Assembly (NCBI RefSeq): GCF_015751905.1
Contig: NZ_JADOUF010000001.1
Coordinates: 930,001 to 994,000 of the forward strand
Direction of reading: 5' to 3'
DNA from: Longispora fulva
GTDB taxonomy: Bacteria; Actinomycetota; Actinomycetes; Mycobacteriales; Micromonosporaceae
DNA length: 64,000 bases
Of the stretch, positions 26,532 through 35,577 are shown in pieces. The notes beneath the pieces are model-generated. The model was given only the letters and a program-made list of their open reading frames with translations. It searched no databases and was not told the origin of the DNA. The position numbers and the translations under genes are program-made. Each line of letters starts with the position of its first letter. Within the stretch, counting starts at the first letter, position 1.

Positions 26532-28058
26532 ATGATCGACCTGTTGTTGCGAGGCGGCACCGTCCACGACGGACTAGGCTCCCGCGCCGTGACCGCCGAC
26601 GTGGCCGTCACCGGCGACACCGTGTCCGCCGTCGGCGCGGACCTCGGCCCGGCCCGGCGGACCATCGACGTCTCCGGCCTCCTCGTCACCCCGGGCTTCC
26701 TCGACCCGCACGCGCACTCCGACATGGTGCCGCTGATGGCCGACCCGCAGCCGTTCAAGCTGCACCAGGGCGTGACCACGGAGATCGTCGGCAACTGCGG
26801 CTACTCGTTCGCGCCCCTGTCCGCCGACGCCGCGCGGGAGGCGTCGGTGCTGTTCGCGGACATCAGCGCCGGGATCGCGGTCGGGGCGCGCACCTTCGCC
26901 GGGTACCTGGCCGCCGTCGCCGACGCCGGGCCCACCAACCACGTCGCGGCCCTCGTCGGGCACAACACCCTGCGCCTGTCCGCCAACGGCATGGACCGCG
27001 ACCTGAGGCCCGGGGCCGCCGAGCACATGGCCCGCCTGGCCGACGAGGCGTTCGCCGCCGGCGCGGTGGGCCTGTCCAGCGGGCTGATCTACCCGCCCGG
27101 CTGCTACGCCGACACCGCCGAACTCACCGCCCTGGCCAGGGTCGCGCACCGGTGGAACCTGCCGTACGCCACCCACCTGCGCAACGAGGACGACGGGCTC
27201 CTCGACGCCGTGGACGAGGCGGTCGCCATCGCCCGCGACGCGCGGGTCCGGCTCCAGGTGTCGCACTGCAAGGTCGCCGGCCGGCCGAACCACGGGACGG
27301 CCGGCGCGCTCCTCGAACGGTTGCGCGCCGCCAGGGTCGCGGGCGTCGACGTGCGCGGTGACCTGTACCCGTACCGGGCCGGCGCGACCGTCCTCGCCGC
27401 GCTGCTGCCGGCGGCGGCGCACGAGGGCGGGGTGCGGGCGCTGCGGGCCAGGCTCGCCGACCCGGCCACCCGCCGGGCACTGCGCGGCGGCCTGTTCGAC
27501 CTGACCGGGCCCGGGGACGTGCTCCTCACCGGCGGACCGCACGCCGGGCGGACCCTGGCCGACGTCACGGGACCCGGCGACCCCTGGGACACCCTCTGCG
27601 ACCTGGTCCTCGCCGACCCCGGCACCGGAATGGTGGTCACCCTGATGGCCGAGGACGACGTGCGGGAGCTGATGGCTGATCCGCTGGTCGCGATCGGCTC
27701 CGACAACGGAGTGCCCGTCGGGCTCCAGCACCCGAGGACCTGGGGCTGCTTCCCGCGCTTCCTCGGCACGTACGTCCGCGACCTGGGCGTCGTCGACTGG
27801 CCGGAGGCGGTCCGCAAGTGCACGTCGGCGACGGCCGACCAGTTCGGCGTGGTGGGGCGGGGCTGGCTCGGGCGCGGGGCGGTGGCGGATCTGGCCGTGT
27901 TCGACCCGGACACCATCGGACATCCGGGCGGCTACGACCTGCCCGACCTACCCCCGACCGGCATGCGGTTCGTGGTGCTCGCGGGGCACGTGGTGATCGA
28001 CGACGGGGTGTTCGTCGGCGAGCGCAGGGGCCGGGTGCTGGGCACCGGTCCGACCTGA
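26532..28058 (+). CDS. D-aminoacylase (N-acyl-D-amino-acid deacylase)
   Basis: A 508-residue amidohydrolase-superfamily zinc enzyme. Metal-site motifs are visible in order: FLDPHAHSDM, VGNCGYS (the cysteine bridging residue of D-aminoacylases), GLSSGLIYPPG, LQVSHCKVAG and IGSDNGVP. GGGAGAG precedes ATG 26532 at good spacing, 25 bases after the PucR gene. It hydrolyses N-acyl-D-amino acids to D-amino acids. With the racemase and acyltransferase upstream, the set could interconvert D- and L-amino acids through their N-acyl forms. The preferred side chain is unknown. Confidence 0.93.
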   Translation: MIDLLLRGGTVHDGLGSRAVTADVAVTGDTVSAVGADLGPARRTIDVSGLLVTPGFLDPHAHSDMVPLMADPQPFKLHQGVTTEIVGNCGYSFAPLSADAAREASVLFADISAGIAVGARTFAGYLAAVADAGPTNHVAALVGHNTLRLSANGMDRDLRPGAAEHMARLADEAFAAGAVGLSSGLIYPPGCYADTAELTALARVAHRWNLPYATHLRNEDDGLLDAVDEAVAIARDARVRLQVSHCKVAGRPNHGTAGALLERLRAARVAGVDVRGDLYPYRAGATVLAALLPAAAHEGGVRALRARLADPATRRALRGGLFDLTGPGDVLLTGGPHAGRTLADVTGPGDPWDTLCDLVLADPGTGMVVTLMAEDDVRELMADPLVAIGSDNGVPVGLQHPRTWGCFPRFLGTYVRDLGVVDWPEAVRKCTSATADQFGVVGRGWLGRGAVADLAVFDPDTIGHPGGYDLPDLPPTGMRFVVLAGHVVIDDGVFVGERRGRVLGTGPT

Positions 28059-28110
28059 CCGTGACCGCGTCGGCCGTCAACCATCCCCGTCCGCTCCGGA
28101 CCCTGGTGCG

Positions 28111-28430
28111 TCACGCTTCACGCAGGGAACCGGGTCGGCCTAGGTCCAGAGTGGACAGATCCTCCCACAGTGCCGGCGGCACCGGGGTGCTGGCCCAGCG
28201 CACGTTGTCCCGCGCCTGCGTCGCGGTGCGCATTCGACCACGACCGTGGCCAAGGCCGGGTGCCGGCCGGGGAACAGCATGGCGGCGTGCGGCAGGTCCA
28301 CCCCGTGCCGGTCACAGATCGCGGCGAGGTCGCGGGCGTGTCCGAGGACCTCGGGGGAGGCGGGCCCGTAGTTGAAGTACGCGCCGTCAGCGGGGTGCGC
28401 GCTGGCCAGCAGGCCCGAGTTGAACCGGCA
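28111..28430 (-). pseudogene. Truncated, frameshifted aldo/keto reductase (C-terminal third)
   Basis: On the minus strand, 28430-28236 encodes NSGLLASAHPADGAYFNYG, GPASPEVLGHARDL and DRHGVDLPHAAMLFPGRHPA. This is the C-terminal part of L-fucose/D-threo-aldose dehydrogenase-like aldo/keto reductases. At about 28235 one base is missing. Restoring a G gives VVVGMRTATQARDNVRWAS, then TPVPPALWEDLSTLDL and a stop at 28111. The N-terminal two thirds are absent; the reading stops exactly where the lutC relic begins. It is an inactivated gene. Confidence 0.7.
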
Positions 28431-28693
28431 CCATCATCCTCGACGGGGGAGCGGCGCAGGGGCGGCGCGCGCTCACCCTCGTACCCGATCATCATGTGTG
28501 CGTTGTGGGCTCCGACCAGGTGGTGGCCGGGCTGCCGGAGGCTGTCGCCCTGCTGGACCCCCGCTGGCCCCAGACCTGGATCTCCGGGCCCTCGGCGACC
28601 AGCGACATCGAACTCCAACGCGTCGAGGGCGTGCACGGCCCCCGCAGGCTCGACGTCGTCCTCGTCGAGGAGGACACGACACCGGAAAATTAG
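28427..28693 (+). pseudogene. Truncated lutC (LUD-domain lactate-utilisation protein) fragment
   Basis: One continuous frame without a start encodes [33 protein letters not shown] and [20 protein letters not shown], then [11 protein letters not shown] and TAG at 28691. This is the C-terminal half of LutC/YkgG, a partner of the LutAB iron-sulfur L-lactate oxidation system. No lutA or lutB is present. The fragment starts at the same point where the opposite-strand aldo/keto reductase relic ends, so a deletion or inversion joined the two. The region 28059-28789 holds no intact gene. Confidence 0.75.
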
Positions 28694-28712
28694 TCAACTT
28701 CCATGTTGCCGT

Positions 28713-28744
28713 GGATATCAGGCCACTGTGGACAGTGGATATCC
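28713..28744. promoter_or_regulatory. Nested dyad upstream of the isocyanide synthase gene
   Basis: CCACTGT-GG-ACAGTGG (28723-28738) is a perfect 7+7 palindrome. It is flanked by GGATATC (28713-28719) and GATATCC (28738-28744), a second inverted pair with a slightly offset centre. It lies 46-77 bases before the start codon, where an operator would act. No matching regulator gene is in the cluster. Confidence 0.5.
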
Positions 28745-28789
28745 TGAACCTCGTCCCAATCCGGATCAGCTGGTTCGAAACGGGGTTCC

Positions 28790-29806
28790 GTGTTGCCCAA
28801 GAATGGCAGTAGCTCCATCACTTTCGGCACACCACCATCCATCGGCCCGAAGCGGGCCGGCCACACCGACGAGATCGCCGAGCGGGTGCTGCGGTGGGTG
28901 TTCCGCTACCGCAGGCTCGCCGAGCCGGAAGACCCATGCGCGACCGTTCCGTGCGAGCGGTGCTTCGACATCCACCGCCCCACGGTGGCGGCGTTCGTCG
29001 CCGCCGGGCGTCCGATCCACTTCGTGCTCCCCGCCTTCCCCGCCAAGTCGCCCAACCCCGGCAAGGTGCTCGGCACGCTCCCCGACCTGGCCGAGCGGTT
29101 GGCGGTGGAGTTCCTGCAGTCCATGTGCGAGCACATCGGCCGGTTCCACGAGCCCGGCGCCTCGATCACCATCTGCTCGGACGGGCACGTCTTCGCCGAC
29201 CTGGTGGGGGTGTCAGACCTCGACGTCTCGGCGTACGGTGCCGAGCTGAAGAAGGTGATCGCCGCTACCGGTGGGGGCGCGATCGACACGTACAGCCTGG
29301 ACGACGTGTTCGGCCGCCAGCCCTACGACCAGTCCCGGGCCCTGCTGGACCGCGACTGGGCAACGCCGCTCCCGGAACTGCGCGAACGGGTCCGGCGGGA
29401 CCCGACCTGGACCACCCTGTTCAACGGCATCCACCGGTTCGTCTTCGAGGACGCCGCGGCCCTCAACCCCGACCAGAGCCGCACGAAGCTGCGCGACGCC
29501 GCCAAGGACGTCGCCTACGGGGTGATCGCCCGCAGCAACGCGTGGAGCCGGATCGTGGAGAGCGCCTTTCCCGGCGCGGTCCGGCTGTCCATCCACCCCC
29601 AGCCGGTGCACTCGCCCAAGATCGGCCTGCACCTGGTGCCGACCCGTGACGCCTGGCTCACCCCCTGGCACGGCACGGCCCTGCACGACGGCAACGGCCT
29701 CGCGCTGGTCAAACGCGCCGAAGCCGAGAGCCTCGCCGCCCAGATGGTGTGGCGGCACAACCGACCGAGCCACTTCGTCGCCGCCTCGGCACCACACAGG
29801 AGGTAA
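28790..29806 (+). CDS. Isocyanide (isonitrile) synthase, PvcA/DIT1 family
   Basis: A 338-residue cytosolic enzyme. Family members turn an amino acid (usually tyrosine or tryptophan) and ribulose 5-phosphate into an isonitrile acid. The conserved blocks are all present: IHFVLPAFPAKSPNPGKVLG, LPDLAE, SITICSDGHVFADL, RLSIHPQP and WLTPWHGTALHD. The length is normal. The GTG at 28790 is preceded by GGGG at about 4 nt, a weak site. The next gene, a PvcB-type oxygenase, begins 3 bases after its stop, so the two form an operon like pvcAB. The amino-acid substrate cannot be read from sequence. Confidence 0.93.
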   Translation: MLPKNGSSSITFGTPPSIGPKRAGHTDEIAERVLRWVFRYRRLAEPEDPCATVPCERCFDIHRPTVAAFVAAGRPIHFVLPAFPAKSPNPGKVLGTLPDLAERLAVEFLQSMCEHIGRFHEPGASITICSDGHVFADLVGVSDLDVSAYGAELKKVIAATGGGAIDTYSLDDVFGRQPYDQSRALLDRDWATPLPELRERVRRDPTWTTLFNGIHRFVFEDAAALNPDQSRTKLRDAAKDVAYGVIARSNAWSRIVESAFPGAVRLSIHPQPVHSPKIGLHLVPTRDAWLTPWHGTALHDGNGLALVKRAEAESLAAQMVWRHNRPSHFVAASAPHRR

Positions 29807-29809
29807 CCC

Positions 29810-30604
29810 GTGACCACCGCGTTCACCACGACGACCCTGTCGCCCTTCGGCCAGGTGGTCCAGGCCGACGGGCCGGACCCCGACCTGCGCGCGCTATCCC
29901 CCGAAGCGCTCGCCGAGCGGGCCAGGACCCACAAGGTACTGGTCCTGCGAGGCTTCCCCCTCCTGTCGATCCCCGACCTGGTCGACTACTGCCGGGGCTG
30001 GGGCGAGATCCTGGAGTGGGACTTCGGACCGGTACTCGACCTGGTCATCCACGACGAGCCGCGCAACTACCTGTTCGCCCGCGGCGACGTGCCGTTCCAC
30101 TGGGACGGCGCCTTCGCCGCGCACGTGCCGAGCTTCTTCCTGTTCCAGTGCGTGCAGGCCCCGCCGCCCGGCTCCGGGGGTGAGACGGTGTTCTGCGACA
30201 CCACAGCCGTGCTCCGCGAGGCCGGTGACGACCGGGTCAAGCAGTGGGACCAGCTCACCGTCACCTACCGGACCGACAAGCTGGCGCACTACGGCGGGCA
30301 CCGGGTCCAGCCGCTGGTGGACTCCCACCCGCGGACCGGCGAGCGGACCCTGCGCTACGCCGAGCCGCTGCCCGAGGGCGACTACCTCAACCCGCTGTTC
30401 CTGGAGATCGAGACGCTGGACGACGCGGAGCGCGAGCGGTTCTGCGCGGAGTTCGCCGAGTACGTGCACCAGCCGAGGTTCTGTTACGCGCACGAGTGGC
30501 GCGACGGGGACATCGTGATTGCCGACAACCACGCGCTCATCCACGGCCGCAACGCGTTCGGCACCGACGCGCCGCGGCACCTGCAACGAATCCAGATGAT
30601 CTGA
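29810..30604 (+). CDS. Fe(II)/2-oxoglutarate oxygenase, PvcB/TauD family
   Basis: A 264-residue non-haem iron oxygenase. The iron triad is visible as HWDG (His, Asp) and the distal His in ADNHALIHGR, with the 2-oxoglutarate arginine following in NAFGTDAPRHLQRIQ. GGAGG lies 6 nt before GTG 29810, directly after the synthase gene. PvcB-type enzymes desaturate or decarboxylate the isonitrile acid to a vinyl isonitrile, or form a dehydro-amino acid. This gene pair therefore very probably makes a vinyl isonitrile or its acid. A strong terminator follows. Confidence 0.92.
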   Translation: MTTAFTTTTLSPFGQVVQADGPDPDLRALSPEALAERARTHKVLVLRGFPLLSIPDLVDYCRGWGEILEWDFGPVLDLVIHDEPRNYLFARGDVPFHWDGAFAAHVPSFFLFQCVQAPPPGSGGETVFCDTTAVLREAGDDRVKQWDQLTVTYRTDKLAHYGGHRVQPLVDSHPRTGERTLRYAEPLPEGDYLNPLFLEIETLDDAERERFCAEFAEYVHQPRFCYAHEWRDGDIVIADNHALIHGRNAFGTDAPRHLQRIQMI

Positions 30605-30612
30605 CAGTCGGG

Positions 30613-30652
30613 GGCCGCGGTTCCCTCCGCCGGTGGGGCGGGAACCGCGGCC
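30613..30652. terminator. Strong bidirectional hairpin
   Basis: GGCCGCGGTTCCC (30613-30625) and GGGAACCGCGGCC (30640-30652) form a perfect 13-bp stem with a 14-nt loop between the convergent oxygenase and NADAR genes. Confidence 0.85.
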
Positions 30653-31222
30653 TCAGCCGGGGGCCAGCCGGGCGCGGGCTGCCATCAGGGCGAACCCGAG
30701 CAGGTTCAGCCCGCGCCACCGGGCCGGGTCGGTCGCGCGCGGGTCGGTGGCGGCCAGGCCGGTGCCCCATACCCGGTCCAGTGGGCTGGCCTCGACGAGG
30801 ACCCGGCTGCCGGTACCCGTCAGATAGTCGCGGAGCGCCGGGTGCTGGCCGAATTTCGCGACGCTTCCGGCCGTCACCAGAGCGAGCCGGCCGGCGTCCC
30901 AGGCGTGCTGGTCGAAGCCGCGCACCTGCCGCCCGAGCGCCTTGGCGGCACCAGGGCTCGGGGCGGCGAGCACCCTGGCGAGGATCTCGCCGTCGCCGAA
31001 CATCCTGGCCTTGCCGGCCATCATGTAGTGCTCCGCCGTCGGGTAGCGCACCCCGTCGACGGTGAACGGCGCCGGCCACCACTGGCTCAGGCAGCCGGCG
31101 CCGACCCTACCGCCGGGTTCGGGGCGGTGGCCCCAGAACAGGAGGTACTTCAACCGCGCGCCGCAGGCGACGAGGAGGCGTAGTTCGTCCACGTCGCGGG
31201 GGAGGGTTGTGGGGCGGGGCAT
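30653..31222 (-). CDS. NADAR-family protein (YbiA-like)
   Basis: A 189-residue cytosolic protein. Family features: LFWGHRP near the N-terminus, WWPAPFTVDGVRYPTAEHYM with the conserved Tyr-x-x-x-Glu-(H/Q) block, and a distal VWGTGLA. NADAR proteins include YbiA N-glycosidases (cleaving reactive riboflavin intermediates) and enzymes that remove ADP-ribose from guanine in DNA. I chose ATG 31222; no clear ribosome-binding site is seen. It is transcribed toward the isonitrile gene pair. A detoxifying or immunity role for the cluster is possible but speculative. Confidence 0.82.
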   Translation of the reverse strand: MPRPTTLPRDVDELRLLVACGARLKYLLFWGHRPEPGGRVGAGCLSQWWPAPFTVDGVRYPTAEHYMMAGKARMFGDGEILARVLAAPSPGAAKALGRQVRGFDQHAWDAGRLALVTAGSVAKFGQHPALRDYLTGTGSRVLVEASPLDRVWGTGLAATDPRATDPARWRGLNLLGFALMAARARLAPG

Positions 31223-31427
31223 GTCGGACAGCCTGCCAGGGGCCACCGGCCCGGGCGAGTGAATTCCGTGTCCGGCAACACCCGATCGCCGCCAGGCCAT
31301 GGTGGACAGACGGGGCGGACGGCGAGTCACGGATCAGAGACGATGAGGGTGGATCTATTGTTACGCGTCGGCATCGGTGAAACCGTTTTCGCCGTCGCGA
31401 TGTCACCGACCACACGGGGGTTGCCGC

Positions 31428-32170
<743 letters not shown>

Positions 32171-32171
<1 letters not shown>

Positions 32172-33037
32172 TGGGACGGCTGATCCGGTCGGAGCTGCTC
32201 AAGTTCCGCACCACCGACGTGTGGTGGATTCTGGGGCTGATCGCGCTCGTCGCCACGGCCGGCGCTCTCGTGGTGAACGTGTTCCAGGCGAACGCCTCGC
32301 TGACCGACGTGTTCATGCCCTCCAGCGGCAGCACGGAGGAACTCGAGAGCATGCGCGCCCACTTCGTCGAGGAGCACAGTGTCCGGGGCGTCGCTCCGGC
32401 GGTGTACGTCTCGGGACAGTTCCTGGGGCTGCTGGTGGCGATGCTGCTCGGGATCGGGGTCGTGCGCGCGGAGTTCGCCCACCGGACCGCGAGCGTCACC
32501 TTCCTGTGCACGCCGCGCCGGGCGCACGTGATCGGCGCGAAGTTCCTCGCGTCGAGCGTTCTGGCGGCCGTGCTGTGGGCGGCCACCACCGCGCTGAACA
32601 CCATCGTCGGCATCGTGTACTTCTCGGCGAACGGCTACGAGACGGGCCTGACCTACGGCGGCACTCTTGGCTCGATGCTGCTCAACCTGTTCGCCTACGC
32701 CGTGTGGGCCGCGTTCGGCGTCGGGTTCGCCACCCTGCTGCGGGGCGGCGCCGCGGCCCCGATCGTCGGCGTGGTGCTCTACCTGATCAGCATGCCGGCG
32801 GCGTTCATGGCGTTCGACGTGTTCGGTTCGATGTTCCTCGACGACACGACCTCTCCACACCGGTACGCGCTGATGGTGGCGCTACCGGCGGCGGCGTCGC
32901 AGGTGATGACCACCCCCGGCGAGGTGTACCGGGAGAGCCCGGCACAGTGGGTCGGCGCCGCCGTGATGATCGGCTACGGGCTGTTGTCCGGTCTGATCGG
33001 CGCGTATCTCACCCGCCGACGCGACATCGAGTGCTGA
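32171..33037 (+). CDS. ABC-2-type permease
   Basis: A 288-residue membrane protein with six hydrophobic helices (for example WWILGLIALVATAGALVV, FLGLLVAMLLGIGVV and MIGYGLLSGLIGAYL). A large first extracellular loop lies between helices 1 and 2 (SLTDVFMPSSGSTEELES). The ATG overlaps the ATPase stop (TGATG), so the two are translationally coupled and form one exporter. A GTG three bases earlier is an alternative start. A terminator hairpin follows its stop. Confidence 0.88.
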
Positions 33038-33041
33038 CCCG

Positions 33042-33072
33042 CGCCGGGCGGCTGACGGTGCGCCGCCCGGCG
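33042..33072. terminator. Bidirectional hairpin terminator
   Basis: CGCCGGGCGGC (33042-33052) and GCCGCCCGGCG (33062-33072) form a perfect 11-bp stem with a 9-nt loop in the 42-base gap between the permease and ATP-grasp genes, which converge. Confidence 0.8.
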
Positions 33073-33079
33073 GACGGGG

Positions 33080-34324
33080 TCAGTCGTCGAGCCGGTCCGA
33101 CCGGATCCGGACCGTGTCCCCGCCCATGGCGAACTCGAACTCCAGGGCCCGGCGCGCCTCGGCGACCAGTTCGAGCATCGATCCGTGGTCGGCGGTACGG
33201 CCGGTCAGCACGTCGAGCGGGCGGGTCATGACGCCGCCGGGCAGCTCGGCGCCGGGTTGGACGAACCTGCGGTACCCGTCGATCCCGGCCATGCCGCGCA
33301 CCTGCGGGACGCCGCGCACCGCGACGAGCCGGCACGCCAGCACCGGGGCAGGGTTGTTGTGCTGGAAGAACACGCCGTCCGGCCGGAACGGTCCGATGTC
33401 GAGCGCCTCGCCGAGTGCCGCCCGGCCGGCGAGGGTCACCAGGTCCGGTCCGCCGGCCCGCAGGCCCAGGTCGTGGAGCTGGCCGCCGAGCCGGCCGTTG
33501 ACCTCGATCACGTGCGGGCCGTCCGGGGTGAGCTTGATCTCGGTATGGGCGACGCCGGTTCGCACGCCCAGCGCCGCCACGGCCCGGCCGGCGAGGTCGG
33601 CGACGGCGGCGGACTCGTCGTGGTCCAGGTGGGCCGGCCAGAACTGGCCGCGTTCGCGGAAGGGCTCCAGCAGGGGGTACTTGCCGGTCACGGCCACATG
33701 GCCCACCCGCCCGTGGGTCACGACGCTCTCGACGGACACGTAGTCGCCGTAGGGCCCGGTGTCCCGACCGGCCAGGTACCGCTCCAGCACGAGGTCCGCC
33801 GCGCCCCGCCGGTGCAGCTCGTCGACGAGCCGGCCGCCGGCCGCGGCGTCGAGGATCCGGTGGGTGTCCCGGCTGCCCTCGCCCCGGACCGGCTTGAGGA
33901 CGGCAGGCAGGCCCACCGCGGCGACGGCGGCCGGCCAGTCGCCGGGGCCGGACAGCCGCGCGCAGCGGAGCCGGTCGACGCCGGCGGCCCGCAACCGCTC
34001 GCGTTGCAGGTACTTGTCCGTCAGCGCCCGGGCGGTGTCGGGGGAGTGGCCGGGCAGCCCGAGTGCGGCGGCCAGGTCCGAGGTGAGGCGCAGTTGGCGT
34101 TCGCTGAAGGTGAGCACCGCGTCGGGTCGCAGCCGTCGGATCCGCTCGGCCGGGTCCTCGTCGAGCGGCACGACCTCGCCGAACTCGGCGAGCAGCGGTC
34201 GCATCCGGTCGTTGTGGTCGGAGTGGGGGAGCGCGTAGGTGACCCGGCCGAGCGGGGCCAGACCGGTGTGGATCTCCAACGGCTGCGCGGCACCGGCGTC
34301 GTAGACCACCACGAGCCGGGTCAC
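33080..34324 (-). CDS. ATP-grasp ligase
   Basis: A 414-residue cytosolic ligase. The N-terminal 110 residues form a Rossmann-like pre-grasp domain (RLVVVYDAGAAQPLEI). The ATP-grasp core shows TDKYLQRERLRAAGV, VLKPVRGEGSRDTHRI and the metal-binding HVIEVNGRLGGQ. Such enzymes join a carboxylate, activated as acyl phosphate, to an amine. Its GTG overlaps the MFS stop (GTGA), placing it as the last gene of the fusion-MFS-ligase operon. It probably couples an amino acid or isonitrile acid to another building block. Both substrates are unknown. Confidence 0.88.
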   Translation of the reverse strand: MTRLVVVYDAGAAQPLEIHTGLAPLGRVTYALPHSDHNDRMRPLLAEFGEVVPLDEDPAERIRRLRPDAVLTFSERQLRLTSDLAAALGLPGHSPDTARALTDKYLQRERLRAAGVDRLRCARLSGPGDWPAAVAAVGLPAVLKPVRGEGSRDTHRILDAAAGGRLVDELHRRGAADLVLERYLAGRDTGPYGDYVSVESVVTHGRVGHVAVTGKYPLLEPFRERGQFWPAHLDHDESAAVADLAGRAVAALGVRTGVAHTEIKLTPDGPHVIEVNGRLGGQLHDLGLRAGGPDLVTLAGRAALGEALDIGPFRPDGVFFQHNNPAPVLACRLVAVRGVPQVRGMAGIDGYRRFVQPGAELPGGVMTRPLDVLTGRTADHGSMLELVAEARRALEFEFAMGGDTVRIRSDRLDD

Positions 34325-35577
34325 CCTGCCACCTCCACCGAAGCCGGAGCCGATGTCGCGGCCGGCACCGGACGGGTCCGCACCGCCCACCCGATCACCG
34401 GCCGGTTCAGCACGATCCCCACCACGAACAACCCCGCCAACACCAACCACCCACCCATCCGCCACTGACTCGTCAACGCCGTCACCAGCACCGGCGCGAC
34501 CGCCCGCGGCACCAGCAACCCGAGCCGGAACGCCGCGCCGTACTCCCCCTGCGCGTCCGCCGGCGCGAGGTCGAACCGCAACGCCCAACGCGCCCCCTGC
34601 CCCCACATCTCCCCGGCGGTCAGCGCCACGACACTCGCGACGAGCAGCGCCACCGCCGGCCACCGCGGCACCATCCCGGAGAACCCCGCCAGCACGCACG
34701 TCCCCGCGAGCGCCGCCAGCGCCCACTCCTGCAGCCGCCGGGCCCCGGCGAGGGTGTCGGCGGCCCGCGCCGCGCGTACCTGCAGGCAGGCCACGAGCAC
34801 GGTGTTGATCGCCAGCAGCCACGCGGCCAGCCCCGGCGGCGCTGACGTGGACGACACCAGCCACAGCGGCAACGCGAGCCCCAGCAGCGTGTCCCCGATG
34901 GTGGTCAGATTGGCGTGCTGGGCCACCGCGAGGTACGGCAGGTCCCGCAGCGCGCGGCGCGACCGGACCTCCCCGGGCGCCGGCGCGGTCCCGGGCACCG
35001 GTGGCAGCCACACGTACAGGGCGGCGGCCAGCACCGACGTTCCCAGGTACGCCCAGATCAGGGTCAGGTAGGCGGTCCGGGTGGCCACGGCGAGCGCGAC
35101 CCCGGCGGCCAGGGCCCCGAGGGTGAGGCCGATGTTGAACACCGAGCGCAGGTACGCCGACGTCCGGACCCGGTCGGCGCCGGCCATCACCCGGGCGATC
35201 ATCGCCTCGTTCGCGACGATCCAGCCGGACTCGAAGATCCCGAGCACGGCGACGATGGCGAAGAACTGCCAGAAGTGCCGGGTCCAGACCGCGCAGGCCA
35301 GGGGCGCGGCGGTGGCCAGGGCCATGCCGATCGCCACCCGGCGGGGGCCGATCCGGTCGGCGAGCCGGCCGGCGGGCAGTCCGGCGAGGAGGCCGAGGAG
35401 CCCGGCGACCGACAGGCCGAGGCCGACCTGGGTGGACGACAGGCCGACGGAGCGGACGAAGTAGACGGCGCTGCCGGCCGCGTACAGGCCGAGGCCCAAG
35501 CTGTTGAGCAGGGACACCGCGATCAGGATCCGGCCAGGGCCGGGCGGGGGCAGCAGACGGGCGAGGGTCGGGTTCAT
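34321..35577 (-). CDS. MFS exporter of the metabolite operon
   Basis: A 418-residue, 12-helix transporter with GRLADRIGPRRVAI between helices 2 and 3. It resembles the MFS gene at 16935-18194 throughout. ATG 35577 overlaps the stop of the fusion gene (ATGA), and its own stop overlaps the ATP-grasp start, so the three genes are one translationally coupled operon. Export of the operon's product is the likely role. Confidence 0.9.
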   Translation of the reverse strand: MNPTLARLLPPPGPGRILIAVSLLNSLGLGLYAAGSAVYFVRSVGLSSTQVGLGLSVAGLLGLLAGLPAGRLADRIGPRRVAIGMALATAAPLACAVWTRHFWQFFAIVAVLGIFESGWIVANEAMIARVMAGADRVRTSAYLRSVFNIGLTLGALAAGVALAVATRTAYLTLIWAYLGTSVLAAALYVWLPPVPGTAPAPGEVRSRRALRDLPYLAVAQHANLTTIGDTLLGLALPLWLVSSTSAPPGLAAWLLAINTVLVACLQVRAARAADTLAGARRLQEWALAALAGTCVLAGFSGMVPRWPAVALLVASVVALTAGEMWGQGARWALRFDLAPADAQGEYGAAFRLGLLVPRAVAPVLVTALTSQWRMGGWLVLAGLFVVGIVLNRPVIGWAVRTRPVPAATSAPASVEVAG

